NCBI GenBank assembly: GCA_021292105.1
Contig: CM037874.1
Span: forward strand, 53,054,540-53,118,539
Reading direction: 5' to 3'
DNA length: 64,000 bases
DNA from: Anadara kagoshimensis
Lineage: Eukaryota; Mollusca; Bivalvia; Arcoida; Arcidae
Made by a program: the position numbers and the translations under genes. The notes beneath the pieces are model-generated. The model saw only the letters and a list, made by a program, of their open reading frames with translations. It searched no databases and was not told the origin of the DNA. How positions within the stretch are numbered: the first letter of the stretch is position 1; each line of letters begins with the position of its first letter. Of the stretch, positions 21,182-32,320 are shown piece after piece.

Positions 21182-22471
21182 ATGGCAACTGGAACCACAA
21201 GGGCACAAGAGTTGTTAGGTGACACCAAATGCGACTTATGTGACACATACAAAAATGTCTCATGGAAATGCCAGAATTGTAATGACATTCTGTGTCAACA
21301 GTGTAAAAAATCACATCTAAGGAGTAGAGTTTCCCAAAACCATATTGTAACTGAACTGGAGGATTCTATGGATGATGGTGAAGGTTCCAGTATATTTTGT
21401 CCTGATCATGAGGATGAAGCATTTCAGATGTTTTGTATCGAGTGTGATATTCTGGTATGCTTTGACTGTATAAGCGGGAAGCATAAAGGACATGATTGTA
21501 AGAAGATAAAAGAAGTAGTGAAACCAAAACAAACACAACTTGAAGATACATTTGAACAGATAAAGACCAAGCAGATACCAAAGTTAGAACAGTCTCTTGT
21601 GTCCATAACCAACATGCAGGAGAAATATAACCAAGATATAGACCGAGTGATTGCCGAGATAAAAACCAAGGGAGATGAATTAAAACAAGAAATAACGAGC
21701 ATACAAGACAGGTTAATAGATAAACTGATGCAACAGGTGAAAGAAGATACAAAATGTTTGAATGAAACAAAAGAACAATTAGATTTGAGACTGAGTGCCT
21801 TGAAGGAGCAACTAAAACAACATGAAGAGAAGATGAAAAAGTACACCGATATTGGCATAATTACCAAAGCTGCCAGCATCAAAGATTCTTTGTCACAGCT
21901 AACCAGTAGTATAGAGATACCAACAGTCAAATCTCCAAACTTTCAAATTGGTCAAGTCAATGGCAGCGATCTGGAGAACATGTATGGACAACTGGAACTA
22001 GAGAAGCCACCAGGTAAAATGCAGACAGAAAGGCCAAAACCTAACAGAAGCCAGACGAATCTTCCAGATGAAATAGTTAAACAAGACCAATCCAAATCCA
22101 AGGATACCAGAGTTATCAGAGGTAATATTGTCTCATCATTTACATGGAGAGAGGATCTAAATAAGATTGCAGTGACAAAACAGAAACAGAATGAAGCCTG
22201 GATGTTGTCAGATGATTTTATAACTGAGGAACAATATCTAAATCTGGTCAATGATCAAGGTAAACATATAACATCAATCAAACATAACTTACAAATACTG
22301 GACATGGCTACAACAGTATCTGGGGATTTATTGGTAACAGCATACAGTCAGATCAAGCGTGTGTCTAGATCAGGTGGTACAGATGTCTTTGCTGATTTAT
22401 CACCGTATCCGATATGGGGTATACATGTTACACAGATGGTGATGTACTTGTTGGTTTGTATGACTTCTTAG
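21182..22471 (+). CDS. RING-less B-box/coiled-coil TRIM-type protein, NHL-like tail broken
   Basis: Intronless ORF of 429 residues, start ATGG in good context. Residues 17-54 form a B-box 1 type zinc site (C17, C20, C30, C33, C38, C41, H45, H54). Residues 73-104 form a B-box 2 (C73, H76, C85, C88, C93, C96, H101, H104). Residues about 110-225 are a long charged coiled coil, then a linker, and from about 320 beta-type sequence like the NHL/six-bladed propeller of TRIM2/3/56/71-like molluscan proteins. No RING lies in front, so ubiquitin-ligase activity is unlikely by itself. The reading frame shifts near 22430, and propeller-like sequence goes on in other frames to about 22918. The gene lies on the strand opposite to copy B, inside its long intron. 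Bivalves have large families of such genes, many linked to immunity; the role here is unknown. Confidence 0.8.
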   Translation: MATGTTRAQELLGDTKCDLCDTYKNVSWKCQNCNDILCQQCKKSHLRSRVSQNHIVTELEDSMDDGEGSSIFCPDHEDEAFQMFCIECDILVCFDCISGKHKGHDCKKIKEVVKPKQTQLEDTFEQIKTKQIPKLEQSLVSITNMQEKYNQDIDRVIAEIKTKGDELKQEITSIQDRLIDKLMQQVKEDTKCLNETKEQLDLRLSALKEQLKQHEEKMKKYTDIGIITKAASIKDSLSQLTSSIEIPTVKSPNFQIGQVNGSDLENMYGQLELEKPPGKMQTERPKPNRSQTNLPDEIVKQDQSKSKDTRVIRGNIVSSFTWREDLNKIAVTKQKQNEAWMLSDDFITEEQYLNLVNDQGKHITSIKHNLQILDMATTVSGDLLVTAYSQIKRVSRSGGTDVFADLSPYPIWGIHVTQMVMYLLVCMTS

Positions 22472-22918
22472 AAAGAAGAGTACTAGACTGTCACAACAAG
22501 GAAAGACAATACAAGTGATAGACCTTACAGACAATGACTTAAGTATGTACGATTCATGTACCAGTATTACAGAGAATGTTAACCATGACATTGTGATGAT
22601 ATGTAACCGTACATCCTAGTTGTAAACAAAGATGGCTGGAGGAGGTTTATATACAGAGGACCACCATCAGGGAAAAAGACAATTCGCAACTTCTGCCCAT
22701 CAGACGTCATTTGTGACCAGAGTGGACGGATCCTTGTTGCTGATACAAATAACAGTACCATACACCTTCTAGATGAAGATGGTACATTTCTGCAATTTAT
22801 ACTGACAAAACAACATGTAATAGAAAATCCAACAGCACTAGCAATAGACCATAGTGGTAGAATCTGGGTTGGTTGTAGGATGGCAAAGTGTTTATAGCAG
22901 AATAATTTTGTGACATCA
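22472..22918 (+). pseudogene. Decayed NHL-like propeller tail of the TRIM-type gene
   Basis: Past the ORF stop, propeller-like coding continues in shifted frames: GDVLVGLYDFLERRVLDC, then GKTIQVIDLTDNDLSMYDSC, then an in-frame TAG after ICNRTS. A last segment reads SDVICDQSGRILVADTNNS, DEDGTFLQFI and AIDHSGRIWVG before TAG at about 22918. At least three frame changes or stops separate these from the B-box ORF. Either the gene has lost its C-terminal domain, or the assembly has indel errors here. Confidence 0.7.
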
Positions 22919-22919
22919 T

Positions 22920-25590
22920 ACAGTACATCTACAGGATATACATGACATCATCCTACAACAGATTCCACAAAGTAAGAGGGTTAGAATGTCCAAGGCCTCT
23001 GTTTGCATTGGTCTGCCTTTCTTTTAAAATGCCTTGAATTTTTGTCAGATTTTCAAAATATTTTAATATTGCATGCTTATGAAATTCAAATGTGAATCAT
23101 TGTCAGAATTTTGTGATTCGATAATAATAACTGTATTTTGTGAGCGTAAGTAAAATGAGAGCACGAGTGAACAGTACGAAAAATTACAGGTCACCGATAT
23201 TTATAAACTCATTTATTGTGGAAATCATAAATTAGTGCAATTCGTCTAGCGCGAAAATCGCTAAAAATAAGACCACTGATAAATAAAGTACATTTACAGT
23301 ACCAATATGTACAACTTCAAATTCCTGTGTCCTCAGATGTAGTAACAGTGAACACCATCACACAGCTCTTCCAACATAACAATGGATTGTTATTTATATT
23401 TTTGATCACCTAGAACGGATTTGTGTGTTTTTGTGGATTAGAGGAGTTTTTAACGGTTTAATTGGATATCGGCGTAAAAAATATTTAGTGTTTTATAAAA
23501 GAAAACATTATATTCTAGCGATATGAGACATACATATTAAATACACAGTGTTTGTACAATCCTCTGTATCAGGTTGATGCCCTTTTAGTTGCGTATCACA
23601 ACGAGTGGTGCTTGTGTGAGACCTGATACGAAGGCTTGTACATACACAGTGTGTATGATATTTTTATCTTTATTTCCAACTAGGTTACTTTAAATAACAA
23701 AACAATACTATGTGAAAAAAATTATATTTTACTACAGAAAATTACTGAACTATGTTATGACATATGTTCTGTAGTAATGACGTCATTATTTACATTTGAC
23801 AAATCAAAGATTCCCCAATGACATTACAATGAGAAATCCCAACTGACATGGTGTGAACTTTACCGTTAATGTTGTGTCAGCACACTGCTACAAGATAATG
23901 TATGGTACGTGTTCAATAAAACTTGTATTTGGTCAAATCAGATAGAAAAACTAGTCAAATATTAGATAAATTCCGATATAAAACAAACAAATCTTAAGGA
24001 TACAAGGAAGGGTGGACTACACTTAGACAACAATCGTAGAACATTTTTATAAACCTTCTGTGGACAATTGATGGGTTGCTGGCCACGTCCATAATGTTCC
24101 GACAAAGGTCTGGCATGCTTGAATTACACACAAAAAGAATGAAATCTTGGCCTGAATTATGGCATTTATTGATGTCACAAACACTTGTTAGTCATTAGTT
24201 GCTGTGATGCTGCTTTGCTACCGTAATGGCGGCCAGTGGCGGAACATAACAGGCATGACGGCGATACGTTAATTCTAGTTCTATTAAAGGAAATAGATAT
24301 ACCGGGAACAAAGAAAACTTCTTATGGAAATCTGAAAACATGCGAATGCCTCGTGAAAGTGAATATGAGACTACATCTTTATTTTGTGGAACTTTGTATA
24401 AATTACAATTATAATGTTATATCTTTTCTGTCTTGTTGTGATGCCTTAAAAAGTGACTGTGGGACTTTATAATCGTGGAAATGGAAAAGTTGATAACCTC
24501 GTCAGACAAGGATGGATGTATACTGCAAGACCTTATCGTCATGGAAATGAAAAAGTTGATATCCTCGTCCAACAAGGACGTTTGACATTTATTTACATGT
24601 AATTAATTTTCATTGTATCATAAGGACAAAATAATTATTAACTTACAGACAAATTAACCATAAGCTTACAGCACATGTCATTGCATTAAGATATAAATAG
24701 TGTTCTCTTAATGCCAGTATCATCTCTCTCTTATCTATAGATTAATATAGCTCTGTTTTGTTTACTGTTTTGTAATTTTTTTTGAAAAGTGGAAATTTTC
24801 ATGTTAACTCCATAAATTGTATGACCAAGTCAATTATATGCTTGTAAGATAATTATTTTTACCATTGTATGCAAGAGTTTTTAGTGACCTGTAGATATTC
24901 ACCACTATTAAAAGGAAAAACAGATGTTGCTATCTCTCTCTCACGGTCTCTCTCTCTTTCCTGCTAAAGTTGTGTGTACAACTAGTTATATGTGACTTGA
25001 TGGCGAGAATAATTTAGTCATCTACTACTTGGCTCCCATTGTTTATTTATTCATTGAATTTTATTTTTACTTTGTCTCTTTGGAAAGAGGAAAGAAATTT
25101 TCAATGTCATGTTGTTTAATTCGCCTTTTTAAAGATATGGTTTCAACCAGGAAAATTGGCAAACATTCAGATTAATAACATGAAAAATATGCACTTCTCA
25201 TATCATTAATGATACTGTCTTCAAAGCATTGTGAACTTCTGATCAAAAGCTTTGGAAATTCTATCCAAAGAAATTGACCTTCAAAGGACGTACCATAGCT
25301 CCAAGTAAAATTGGAAAAATTGTAAAACTCGGGTTTATAATGTGCATTTCTATCACAGTTGATACTGTCCACAATGTTTTGTAAACTTCTGACCAATCAA
25401 TACCTTTGGAGAATTTTCTGGACAAGAATTTGAAATGTAAGGAAAATTGGCAAACACACTCAGTTTAATAATATACACTTCCCTTAACACTGTTTTTAAT
25501 GTCCACAGAATTTTTGTAAACTTCTCACTAATAACTTTGAAGACTAACTCGGAACAATGACCTCAAAAAATGTTTTTCCTTTACTTATGA
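22920..25590. other. Non-coding stretch after the TRIM-type gene
   Basis: An AATAAA at about 23283 may be the poly(A) signal of the TRIM-type gene. A loose inverted repeat lies at 23540-23645 (ACACAGTGTTTGTACAA and its complement, GTATCAGGT/ACCTGATAC). A 55-bp direct repeat lies at 24474-24585 (GTGGAAATGGAAAAGTTGAT / ATGGAAATGAAAAAGTTGAT). Nothing else is supported. Confidence 0.4.
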
Positions 25591-25922
25591 GTGAGTGAGT
25601 GAGTGAGTAATGGTGTTTAACGTCCCAGTCAAGAATATTTCACTTATATCGAGACGTCGCCAGCTGTAGGCTAAGGTGCAGAAATTTTGCCTGTGCATTG
25701 CCCTGATGGCATTATACAGCAGAGTTCTTCAGTGTTCCAAGCCCACCATGACACGGGACCTCGTTTATTTTAAGTTCCAATCCGAAAGAACCGTGACTTT
25801 CATTTCGTAATGCCGAGTGCTTGGCAAAAGAACAGTCACTTCCCACTTTTAAGTCTTGACTCAGACCCGGCCAGGGATAGAACCCATGACCTCCCACTTA
25901 CGGAGCGAGCTACCGCAGTGGT
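25590..25922 (-). mobile_element. Near full-length tRNA-derived SINE
   Basis: Reverse orientation. The B box is seen as the complement of CGTGGGTTCGAAC-type sequence near 25880. The body contains GCCGAGTGCTTGGCAAAAGA and CGAGACGTCGCCAGCTGTAG, and the tail is GGTGTTTAACGTCCCAGTCA. About 330 bp long. Confidence 0.85.
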
Positions 25923-25969
25923 CCCTTTACTTATGATATCATTCTTACACTTTTCGTGTATATAATTAG

Positions 25970-26171
25970 GACCTCTCTATATATATATATGATTGTATTA
26001 TCATGCTAATTTTTGTATTTTGAATGTGATGATAGCATTAGAATTCCTATATTTCTAAATATCACAAACCTCACATTTTACACATCCAATCATGATTGGG
26101 ATTAAATAATTTTAATTTTTTTAACTTAACGTTTTTTTTTGCACTGCAGTTCATTTGCATTAAATATGGAC

Positions 26172-26252
<81 letters not shown>

Positions 26253-26420
26253 TGTATTATCATGCTAATTTTTATATTTTGAATGTGATGACAGCATTAA
26301 AATTCCTATATTTCTAAATATCACAAACCTCACATTTTACACATCCAATCATGATTCGGATTAAATAAATTTAATTTCTTTAACTTATTATTTTTTTTGC
26401 ACTGCAGTTCATTTGCATTA
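25970..26420. repeat. Tandem duplication of about 200 bp around an (AT)n run
   Basis: GGACCTCTATATATAT, GATTGTATTATCATGCTAAT and CACAAACCTCACATTTTACA occur at 25970-26165 and again at 26169-26420. The second copy has an (AT)n run of about 75 bp (26172-26249). Confidence 0.9.
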
Positions 26421-26479
26421 AATTTGTAACATTCATGTTTTGAAATTAACTTATAAAATCATAATAAAAAGTTACTTAA

Positions 26480-27628
26480 AGCCTGTCTCACACAGAACAC
26501 GGTTGGGCACACGGTTTCAATACGGTATACTCCGTTATACACGGGTGGACTGGTACAAGTATTGAGCTCCAACCGTGCCTAGGGATGAGTTGGTACGATT
26601 AAGACTCGAATGTAGCATGAGTATGTAAGACAAAGAATGGATATACTCAGTCAATCAAGGTTTGAACACGATTATCAAACGATTTTCATCTGATTGTTGT
26701 ACGGTTTCAAGTATGGTCTAGTATGGTCTGGTACGGCCTAATACGATTAAACACGACTTTTACTAGATTAACTGGACATTTACAGGGTTTACATACGGTC
26801 CTACCGACTTTTGTTTGAGTTATGCTCGAATTATCACACATTCGTGTATGTTTTGATATAAATTGACTCGTTTTGATGGCTTGGCTTTATAAATTTTCGA
26901 ATTTTCAACAGAGAAGTTATAAAAATGGCAGATGACAGAATAAGGGAATTAGAAATCATGATAAGACTGATAGACATTGAGATTTTTTTGGCCAGAAGGC
27001 GCGAGGGGGGACAAGAACAAACCAACAGAAGGAGAAGAAGAAGGAGGCAAGTTTGGACAAGAGGATGGCTCAACAGAAGGGTCATATTTGGTCAATATGA
27101 TACTATGTAACATGAACTAAATAGAGAGGACCCAAGGTGCTTGACCATGTATAATTCGAACTTGAACCGCATTGGTCGTATGGCGATCGTATGAATGTAT
27201 GATCGTATAAAACCGTATTGGTCATATAAAACCGTGTGTACACCCGTGTGAATCGTACGGTGATCGTGTGACATACGAGTGTTAATCTGAGTGTTGGATG
27301 TAGGACTTGGGAATGGTTTCACACGATTCCACACGACTTATATACGATATTGACACGGTTGAGCTCACTTGTGGAGTGGCCTTAATGTGCGGTTGTCTAT
27401 ACAGTCTCGTACAGTCTCACACGATCTTGTGCGATCTCTAATACGATCATAAACGGACATGGCACCCATGCCAACTTTTTTAAAAGGTTTAAAAATCATA
27501 AACGGCTTTAACAGATACATTCAAATGGACCGAGTGTAAGTCGGATAAGGCCACGGTTGGTTTGGTTGTATGTACGGTTTACACTGGTGGCCAACCGAAT
27601 AAGCCGTGTGTTCTATGTGAGACAGGCT
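26480..27628 (+). mobile_element. PIF/Harbinger-like element with ORF relic
   Basis: 1149 bp. Ends AGCCTGTCTCACACAGAACA and, inverted, the complement of TGTTCTATGTGAGACAGGCT, flanked by TAA on both sides (26477-26479 and 27629-27631). A 3-bp TWA duplication is the Harbinger signature. Inside, 26925-27110 encodes RRRRRRQVWTRGWLNRR then VIFGQYDTM, matching the start of HARBI1-type nucleases (usually ..WVRPWL..R..FGQY..L). The catalytic DDE part is missing, so the element is non-autonomous. The interior is rich in short inverted motifs around CACGATTC and ATCGTATG. Confidence 0.85.
26925..27110 (+). pseudogene. Relic of a Harbinger nuclease (HARBI1-like) N-terminus
   Basis: A 61-residue frame starting MADDRIRELEIMIRLIDIEI. 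Arg-rich run at residues 36-41, then WTRGWLNRR and FGQYDTM. It stops where the nuclease domain should begin. Full proteins of this family are about 350-400 residues. Confidence 0.7.
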
Positions 27629-27653
27629 TAAAATATAATTTAGTAAATATTTA

Positions 27654-27961
27654 CCGTCAAACCTGGTTTAAATGCCAACTCTATACAAGAAACACCTGCT
27701 TTGGAACGAGTTTTTTACCTTCCACTAACATTTTAATTGGAAAAAGTCTAAAAATGACAGATTCAAGCCATTTTTAACGTTTCTGTGAAAAATATTTTTC
27801 AAAATTTTATACAGGTACAAAAGAAAGTCTGACCCCTGCTTTTGTAGGCCAATAAATTTTATCCAGAATTATGTTAATTGAACCTGTATATAAACGTCAC
27901 TTGCCCATCAACACCAATTTTACTACTTCCCTTAAGTGGTCTTTAAAGACAGGTTTGACTG
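27654..27961. mobile_element. MITE with CAGTCAAACC-type ends, longer copy
   Basis: 308 bp between CGTCAAACCTGGTTTAA and AAAGACAGGTTTGACTG. It carries about 140 bp of extra sequence against the 44874 copy. Confidence 0.7.
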
Positions 27962-27984
27962 TATATAATATTTAGGATAATATA

Positions 27985-28212
27985 TGCAAACAATATTGAC
28001 CTGTCCTTTTGACCTTTAAGTAGTAATATTCATGATAGTCCTCCAAATACATGGGTAGTGTTTAGGATTTGCAGTTAATACATACACATTGCATGTTTCC
28101 CATGATTCATGTAAACGAAATAAACACCTATGTCCCCTATCAGTAAATATACTTGCCCATCATAAATGCTCCAATAAAAGGTCAAGAGGACAGGTCAATG
28201 TTGTCTGCCTAT
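27985..28212. mobile_element. Short TIR element (GCAAACAATATTGACCTGTC)
   Basis: About 228 bp. The ends are inverted copies (GACAGGTCAATGTTGTCTGC at the right), flanked by TATA-like sequence on both sides. Confidence 0.75.
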
Positions 28213-28272
28213 AACTGATGGCTATAGTTACTTTACACACATAAGATTTGTTGTTTATAATATAACTATATA

Positions 28273-28506
28273 GGCAAACAACATTGACCTGACTGTTTGA
28301 CCTTTAGTTTTGATATTCATTATAGACCAGTTTATTTATATATAAAGGGATTACCAGATTATTGTGTAAATTTTTTGTCATCTGCAGTGTGTACATGCAT
28401 TATCTTTGAATTCGGACATTATACATGTGTATAGTGGATCCTGAAGTCTTATGAATATTCCTAACAAATGAAAGGTCAAGCAGACAAATCAATGTTGTTT
28501 CCATAT
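28273..28506. mobile_element. Short TIR element (GGCAAACAACATTGACCTGA)
   Basis: About 234 bp, same family as the previous element and only 60 bp from it. The right end is more diverged (CAGACAAATCAATGTTGTTT). Confidence 0.7.
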
Positions 28507-28705
28507 ACCTACATATAATTAAGTGTTATTAGTTCAAACCCCAGTAATCATAGATAGAACTTTTGATATTGTGTGTCATACAAAGCTTAGAGAGAAACAA
28601 GATGAGATTGTTTGCATATGAAATAATAAATGTTGCACTTTCATTGTAATTTTTACAAATTTGTTCAATAAAATGATTTAGAAGTGTTTCATATTTATTC
28701 ATATA

Positions 28706-28935
28706 TACTTTTTCAGACTTTTGCACCCCTAGGTCACCTTGACCTAGTTTTGGAAGCCATGGCAACATCACAAACATATCTCAATTGCACCAGCCCATAT
28801 ATACTTCTGCTCAAGTTTCATTGAAATCTGTCTGGTGATACATAGGTGTGAACCACCCATGCATGTACACTAGCATACATAGATGCACATACATACACTG
28901 TGGCTATGCCATAAGCTCACAAGAAACTGATTAAC
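28706..28935. mobile_element. Fragment of the 3' end of the 7998-9910 element family
   Basis: CACCCCTAGGTCACCTTGAC and TTTGGAAGCCATGGCAACAT match 9655-9700, and CATAAGCTCACA matches the right end. No internal array is present. Confidence 0.7.
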
Positions 28936-28984
28936 TGAGTTACCACTATTTTCTGCGATGGATGAGATTACTTCAAGTAAGTAT

Positions 28985-30190
28985 TGAGACTACTTCCTGT
29001 AGGTAATGAGACTACTTCCTGTAGGTATTGAGACTACTTCCTGTAGGTAATGAGACTACATCCTGTAGGTAATGAGACTACTTCCTGTAGGTAATGAGAC
29101 TACATCCTGTAGGTAATGAGACTACTTCCTGTAGGTAATGAGACTACATCCTGTAGGTATTGAGACTACACCCTGTAGGTAATGAGACTACATCCTGTAG
29201 GTAATGAGACTGCATCATGTAGGTCATGAGACTACATCCTGTATGTAATGACACTACACCCTGTAGGTAATGAGACTACATTCGGTAGGTATTGTCACTA
29301 CATCCTGTAGGTCATGAGACTACATCCTTTAGGTAATGAGACTACACCCTGTAGGCACTGAGACTACATCCTGTAGGTCATGAGACTACATCCTGTAGGT
29401 CAAGGGACTACAGGATGTAGGTAATGAGACTACATCCTGTATGTAATGAGACTACTTCCTGTAGGTATTGAGACTACATCCTGTAGGTATTGAGACTACA
29501 TCCTGTAGGTCATAAGACTACATCCTGTATATCATGAGACTACTTCCTGTAGGTCATGAGACTACATCCTGTAGGTATTGAGACTAGACTGCTTTCTGTA
29601 GGTCATGAGACTACATCCTGTACGTATTGAGACTTCTTCCTGTAGGTCAAGAGACTACATCCTGTAGGTAATGAGACTACACCCTGTAGGCACTGAGACC
29701 ATCCTGTAGGTCATGAGACTACATCCTGTAGGTAATGAGACTACATCCTGTAGGCACTGAGACTACATCCTGTAGGTCATGAGACTACATCCTGTAGGTC
29801 ATGGGACTACTTCCTGTAGGTAATGAGACTACATCCTGTATGTAATGAGACTACTTCCTGTAGGTATTGAGACTACATCCTGTAGGTATTGAGACTACTT
29901 TCTGTAGGTATTGAGACTACATCCTGTAGATCATGAGACTACTTTCTGTAGGTAATGAGACTACATCCTGTAGGTATTGAGACTACTTTCTGTAGGTCAT
30001 GAGACTACATCCTGTAGGTATTGAGACTTCTTCCTGTAGGTCAAGAGACTACTTTCTCTAGGTCATGAGACTACTTCCTGTAGGTATTGAGACTACTCTG
30101 TGTAGGTCATGAGACTATTTTCTGTAAGGATTGGGACTACTTTCTGTAGCTTATGAGACTACTTCCTGTTGGTGTTGAGACTATTTCCTG
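28985..30190. repeat. 22-bp minisatellite, about 54 units
   Basis: Unit TGAGACTACATCCTGTAGGT plus AA, with TTCC/ATCC and AATG/ATTG/CATG variants mixed. Ends about 50 nt from the donor of exon 30244-30297. Confidence 0.97.
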
Positions 30191-30243
30191 ATTGAGATTG
30201 TAATTTTTTCAGGATTGTTTCAAGATAAATTAAACCTTCTTAC

Positions 30244-30297
30244 CTCTTTGGAGATCTTTAGAACAGGAACTATTTCTTTTCTATGTTCAAAAAGTGT
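30244..30297 (-). CDS. MYBBP1A: Probable MYBBP1A copy B upstream exon (TLFEHRKEIVPVLKISKE)
   Basis: Exon-like 54 nt, phase 0 to 0, acceptor CATTTTAG and donor GTAAGA. The protein can follow HSLVHYIK directly and aligns with human LLNHSHNVTTVTPFT. Its phase does not fit neatly to the guessed acceptor of 12207-12241, so a small exon may be missing or that acceptor is wrong. A 22-bp minisatellite begins about 50 nt past the donor. Confidence 0.55.
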
Positions 30298-31069
30298 CTA
30301 AAATGAAACATAAAAATTAAGCAATTTGACTTGCATATTACATTACACATGCATATTGCATTGTACATTGCTGAAAAATAGCTATGTGTAACTGCAAATT
30401 TCAGAAAAGCAAAGGAATTGTTGGAACAAATGTATGCTCTCTGAATAAAGGCTCGTTGTAAAAGTGCTATTTCTTAATTCAAATGTGTGTTTAAATAAAA
30501 ATTTTCGAAGAAAAATAACTCTTAAATGATAGAAAAGTTATGGTTCTTGTGCATTACACTTCTCATTGACCTCTATCTATCTATGAACAAGATATAATTG
30601 AAATAAGATGTCATTTCAAAAGTGCCTCCCAAACAAACCCCAACTGGGAAATCCTCAACCATGAACATGATGAAAATATGAATAGCCAATTGCACATCTA
30701 CTCCACCTAAATATTCTATGAGGTTTCAAAAAAAATTTTGGAAACAATTTTCAAGAAAAGTGGCATACAAAATGTTGGCAAGAGAAACTGAGTAAATACT
30801 ACATCCCCACCCCCACCCTCTTTTCCTGTTAATTACTACATCCCCCTCTACTTCCTTTAGAGGACAAAAATATTATGCGAAGTTTGAAAACTACAGCTGC
30901 ATTACAGCCAAACAGATTACACAAGTATGTGCCCTTAGTTGTGATAGACAAAAGGGGTGAGACAGAGAGATGGTGTCTAGCACCTATTAGACCCGATTTC
31001 AACATTGGTGACAAAGATAAAAATTTCAACTATTTCTTTCGTAATCTCTAAAACGTGTCAGATGTTGCT

Positions 31070-31420
31070 AAACTGAAGGTGCTTACTGTTCTGGAGCTCA
31101 TGGCCTTACTTGCCTGGTAGTGTTTAACATAATTTATGAGTTTACGAGGTTTTTACTTTGCTTTATTTGGAATTGTGACTTAGACATGGACAGGTATGTA
31201 TGCTTTTAATTTTTACTTTGCTTTAATTTATGATTGTGATCTGGACATGGATTGGTATGCTTTGGGATTGTGATTTGGATATAGACAGGTATATTTGTTT
31301 TTATTTTGCTTTTGGATTGTGATTTGGACATGGATTGATGTGCTTTGGGATTGTGATTTTGATATGGACAGGTATGTATGTTTTTACTTTGCTTTGGGAT
31401 TTTGATTTGGACATTGATTG
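31070..31420. repeat. Tandem reverse fragments of the CAAAGCAAAG repeat
   Basis: TTTTACTTTGCTTT.GGATTGTGATTTGGACATGG recurs about five times with spacers, giving a short cluster of the reverse end of the family. Confidence 0.65.
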
Positions 31421-31514
31421 GTATAATTGTTAAATGAGATTTACAAAGATGGATTTTGTTTTACAAGTTGGAATTTTCCATAAAAATAAAATACAGAACA
31501 TCAAACTTGTTATA

Positions 31515-31795
31515 AATTAGAACTGTCACTTGAGAGCCAAATACCCCCCTCCCAAACATCTACATGGGTTAAATGTTTTCCCACAACCTTGACCTTCATG
31601 TATGACCTTGGTTCAAGGTCATGACATACCTTTGGAATATGGAAATTATTCATGTTAAGTTTTATTTCAGTCGTCCAAAACAATTATTAGATATGGCCTG
31701 GACACATTTGTACTCAGAGAGACAGACAGATAGACAGACAGACATGGTGATTCCGATATGACCCCCCTCAAACTAGTTTGCAGGGGGATAATAAT
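31515..31795. mobile_element. Interspersed element 'TAGAACTGTC...GACAGACAG'
   Basis: Same family, with its end better preserved here: CCCCTCAAACTAGTTTGCAG then GGGGATAATAATA. Confidence 0.7.
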
Positions 31796-31823
31796 ATTAC
31801 CATAAGTAATGGTCAAAACTAAC

Positions 31824-31891
31824 CTTTATATAATGTACTAGAGAGTGGACTGTGTCTATGTAAGCATTTAATGATGAAACTTTAGACTTGT
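31824..31891 (-). CDS. MYBBP1A: Probable MYBBP1A copy B upstream exon (KSKVSSLNAYIDTVHSLVHY)
   Basis: Exon-like 68 nt with acceptor ATTTCAG and donor GTTAGT, phase 1 to 0. Encodes a helix ending HSLVHYIK that can be placed against human PWTYHLVQFADLLLN, just before the first exon of the shared block. The position on the minus strand upstream of copy B supports this, but similarity is modest. Confidence 0.5.
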
Positions 31892-32079
31892 CTGAAATTT
31901 AAAACAAAAAAAATTATACAATTAGAACCTATAAGTACAATTACCTAACACAACTAGGTTTCCACAAATTAAAATTTTAAGTAGATAAACTTTGTGCAAA
32001 TATAGTCCATTTAAAAATATTTTTGCACAAATTTACTAAAAAGGCTACTTTTTAATGAACTACTCGGAAATTGGTTGCC

Positions 32080-32320
32080 AATGGTGATTATGGGTACCAA
32101 GATTGGGAACATACGGCAAGCCCTCAGCATTTAATAAATGAAAGTCACAGGGTTCTGTGATAGAGACTTTAAAAACTGATGTGATAAAGAACCCTTCCTG
32201 CACATTGCCCTGAGTACACTGCAAAGGTAAAAAATTTATGTCAATTCACCTAAAGCTGGTGACATCTCAGTATAAGTGAAATATTCTTGACCGGGACCCC
32301 AATTAATCAATCTCTCATAT
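32080..32320 (+). mobile_element. SINE, 5' truncated
   Basis: Body and tail only: AGCATTTAATAAATGAAAGT, GCACATTGCCCTGAGTACAC, GAAATATTCTTGACCGGGA, then AATTAATCAATC. Confidence 0.75.

Noticed and set aside
21317-22251. Several minus-strand ORFs under the TRIM-type gene
   Set aside because: Antisense shadows of the B-box/coiled-coil frame, with no independent features.
24236-24472. 78-codon plus-strand ORF, with LILVLLKEIDIP slightly like a TIR domain strand
   Set aside because: Too short, no second motif, no splice context. The similarity may be chance.
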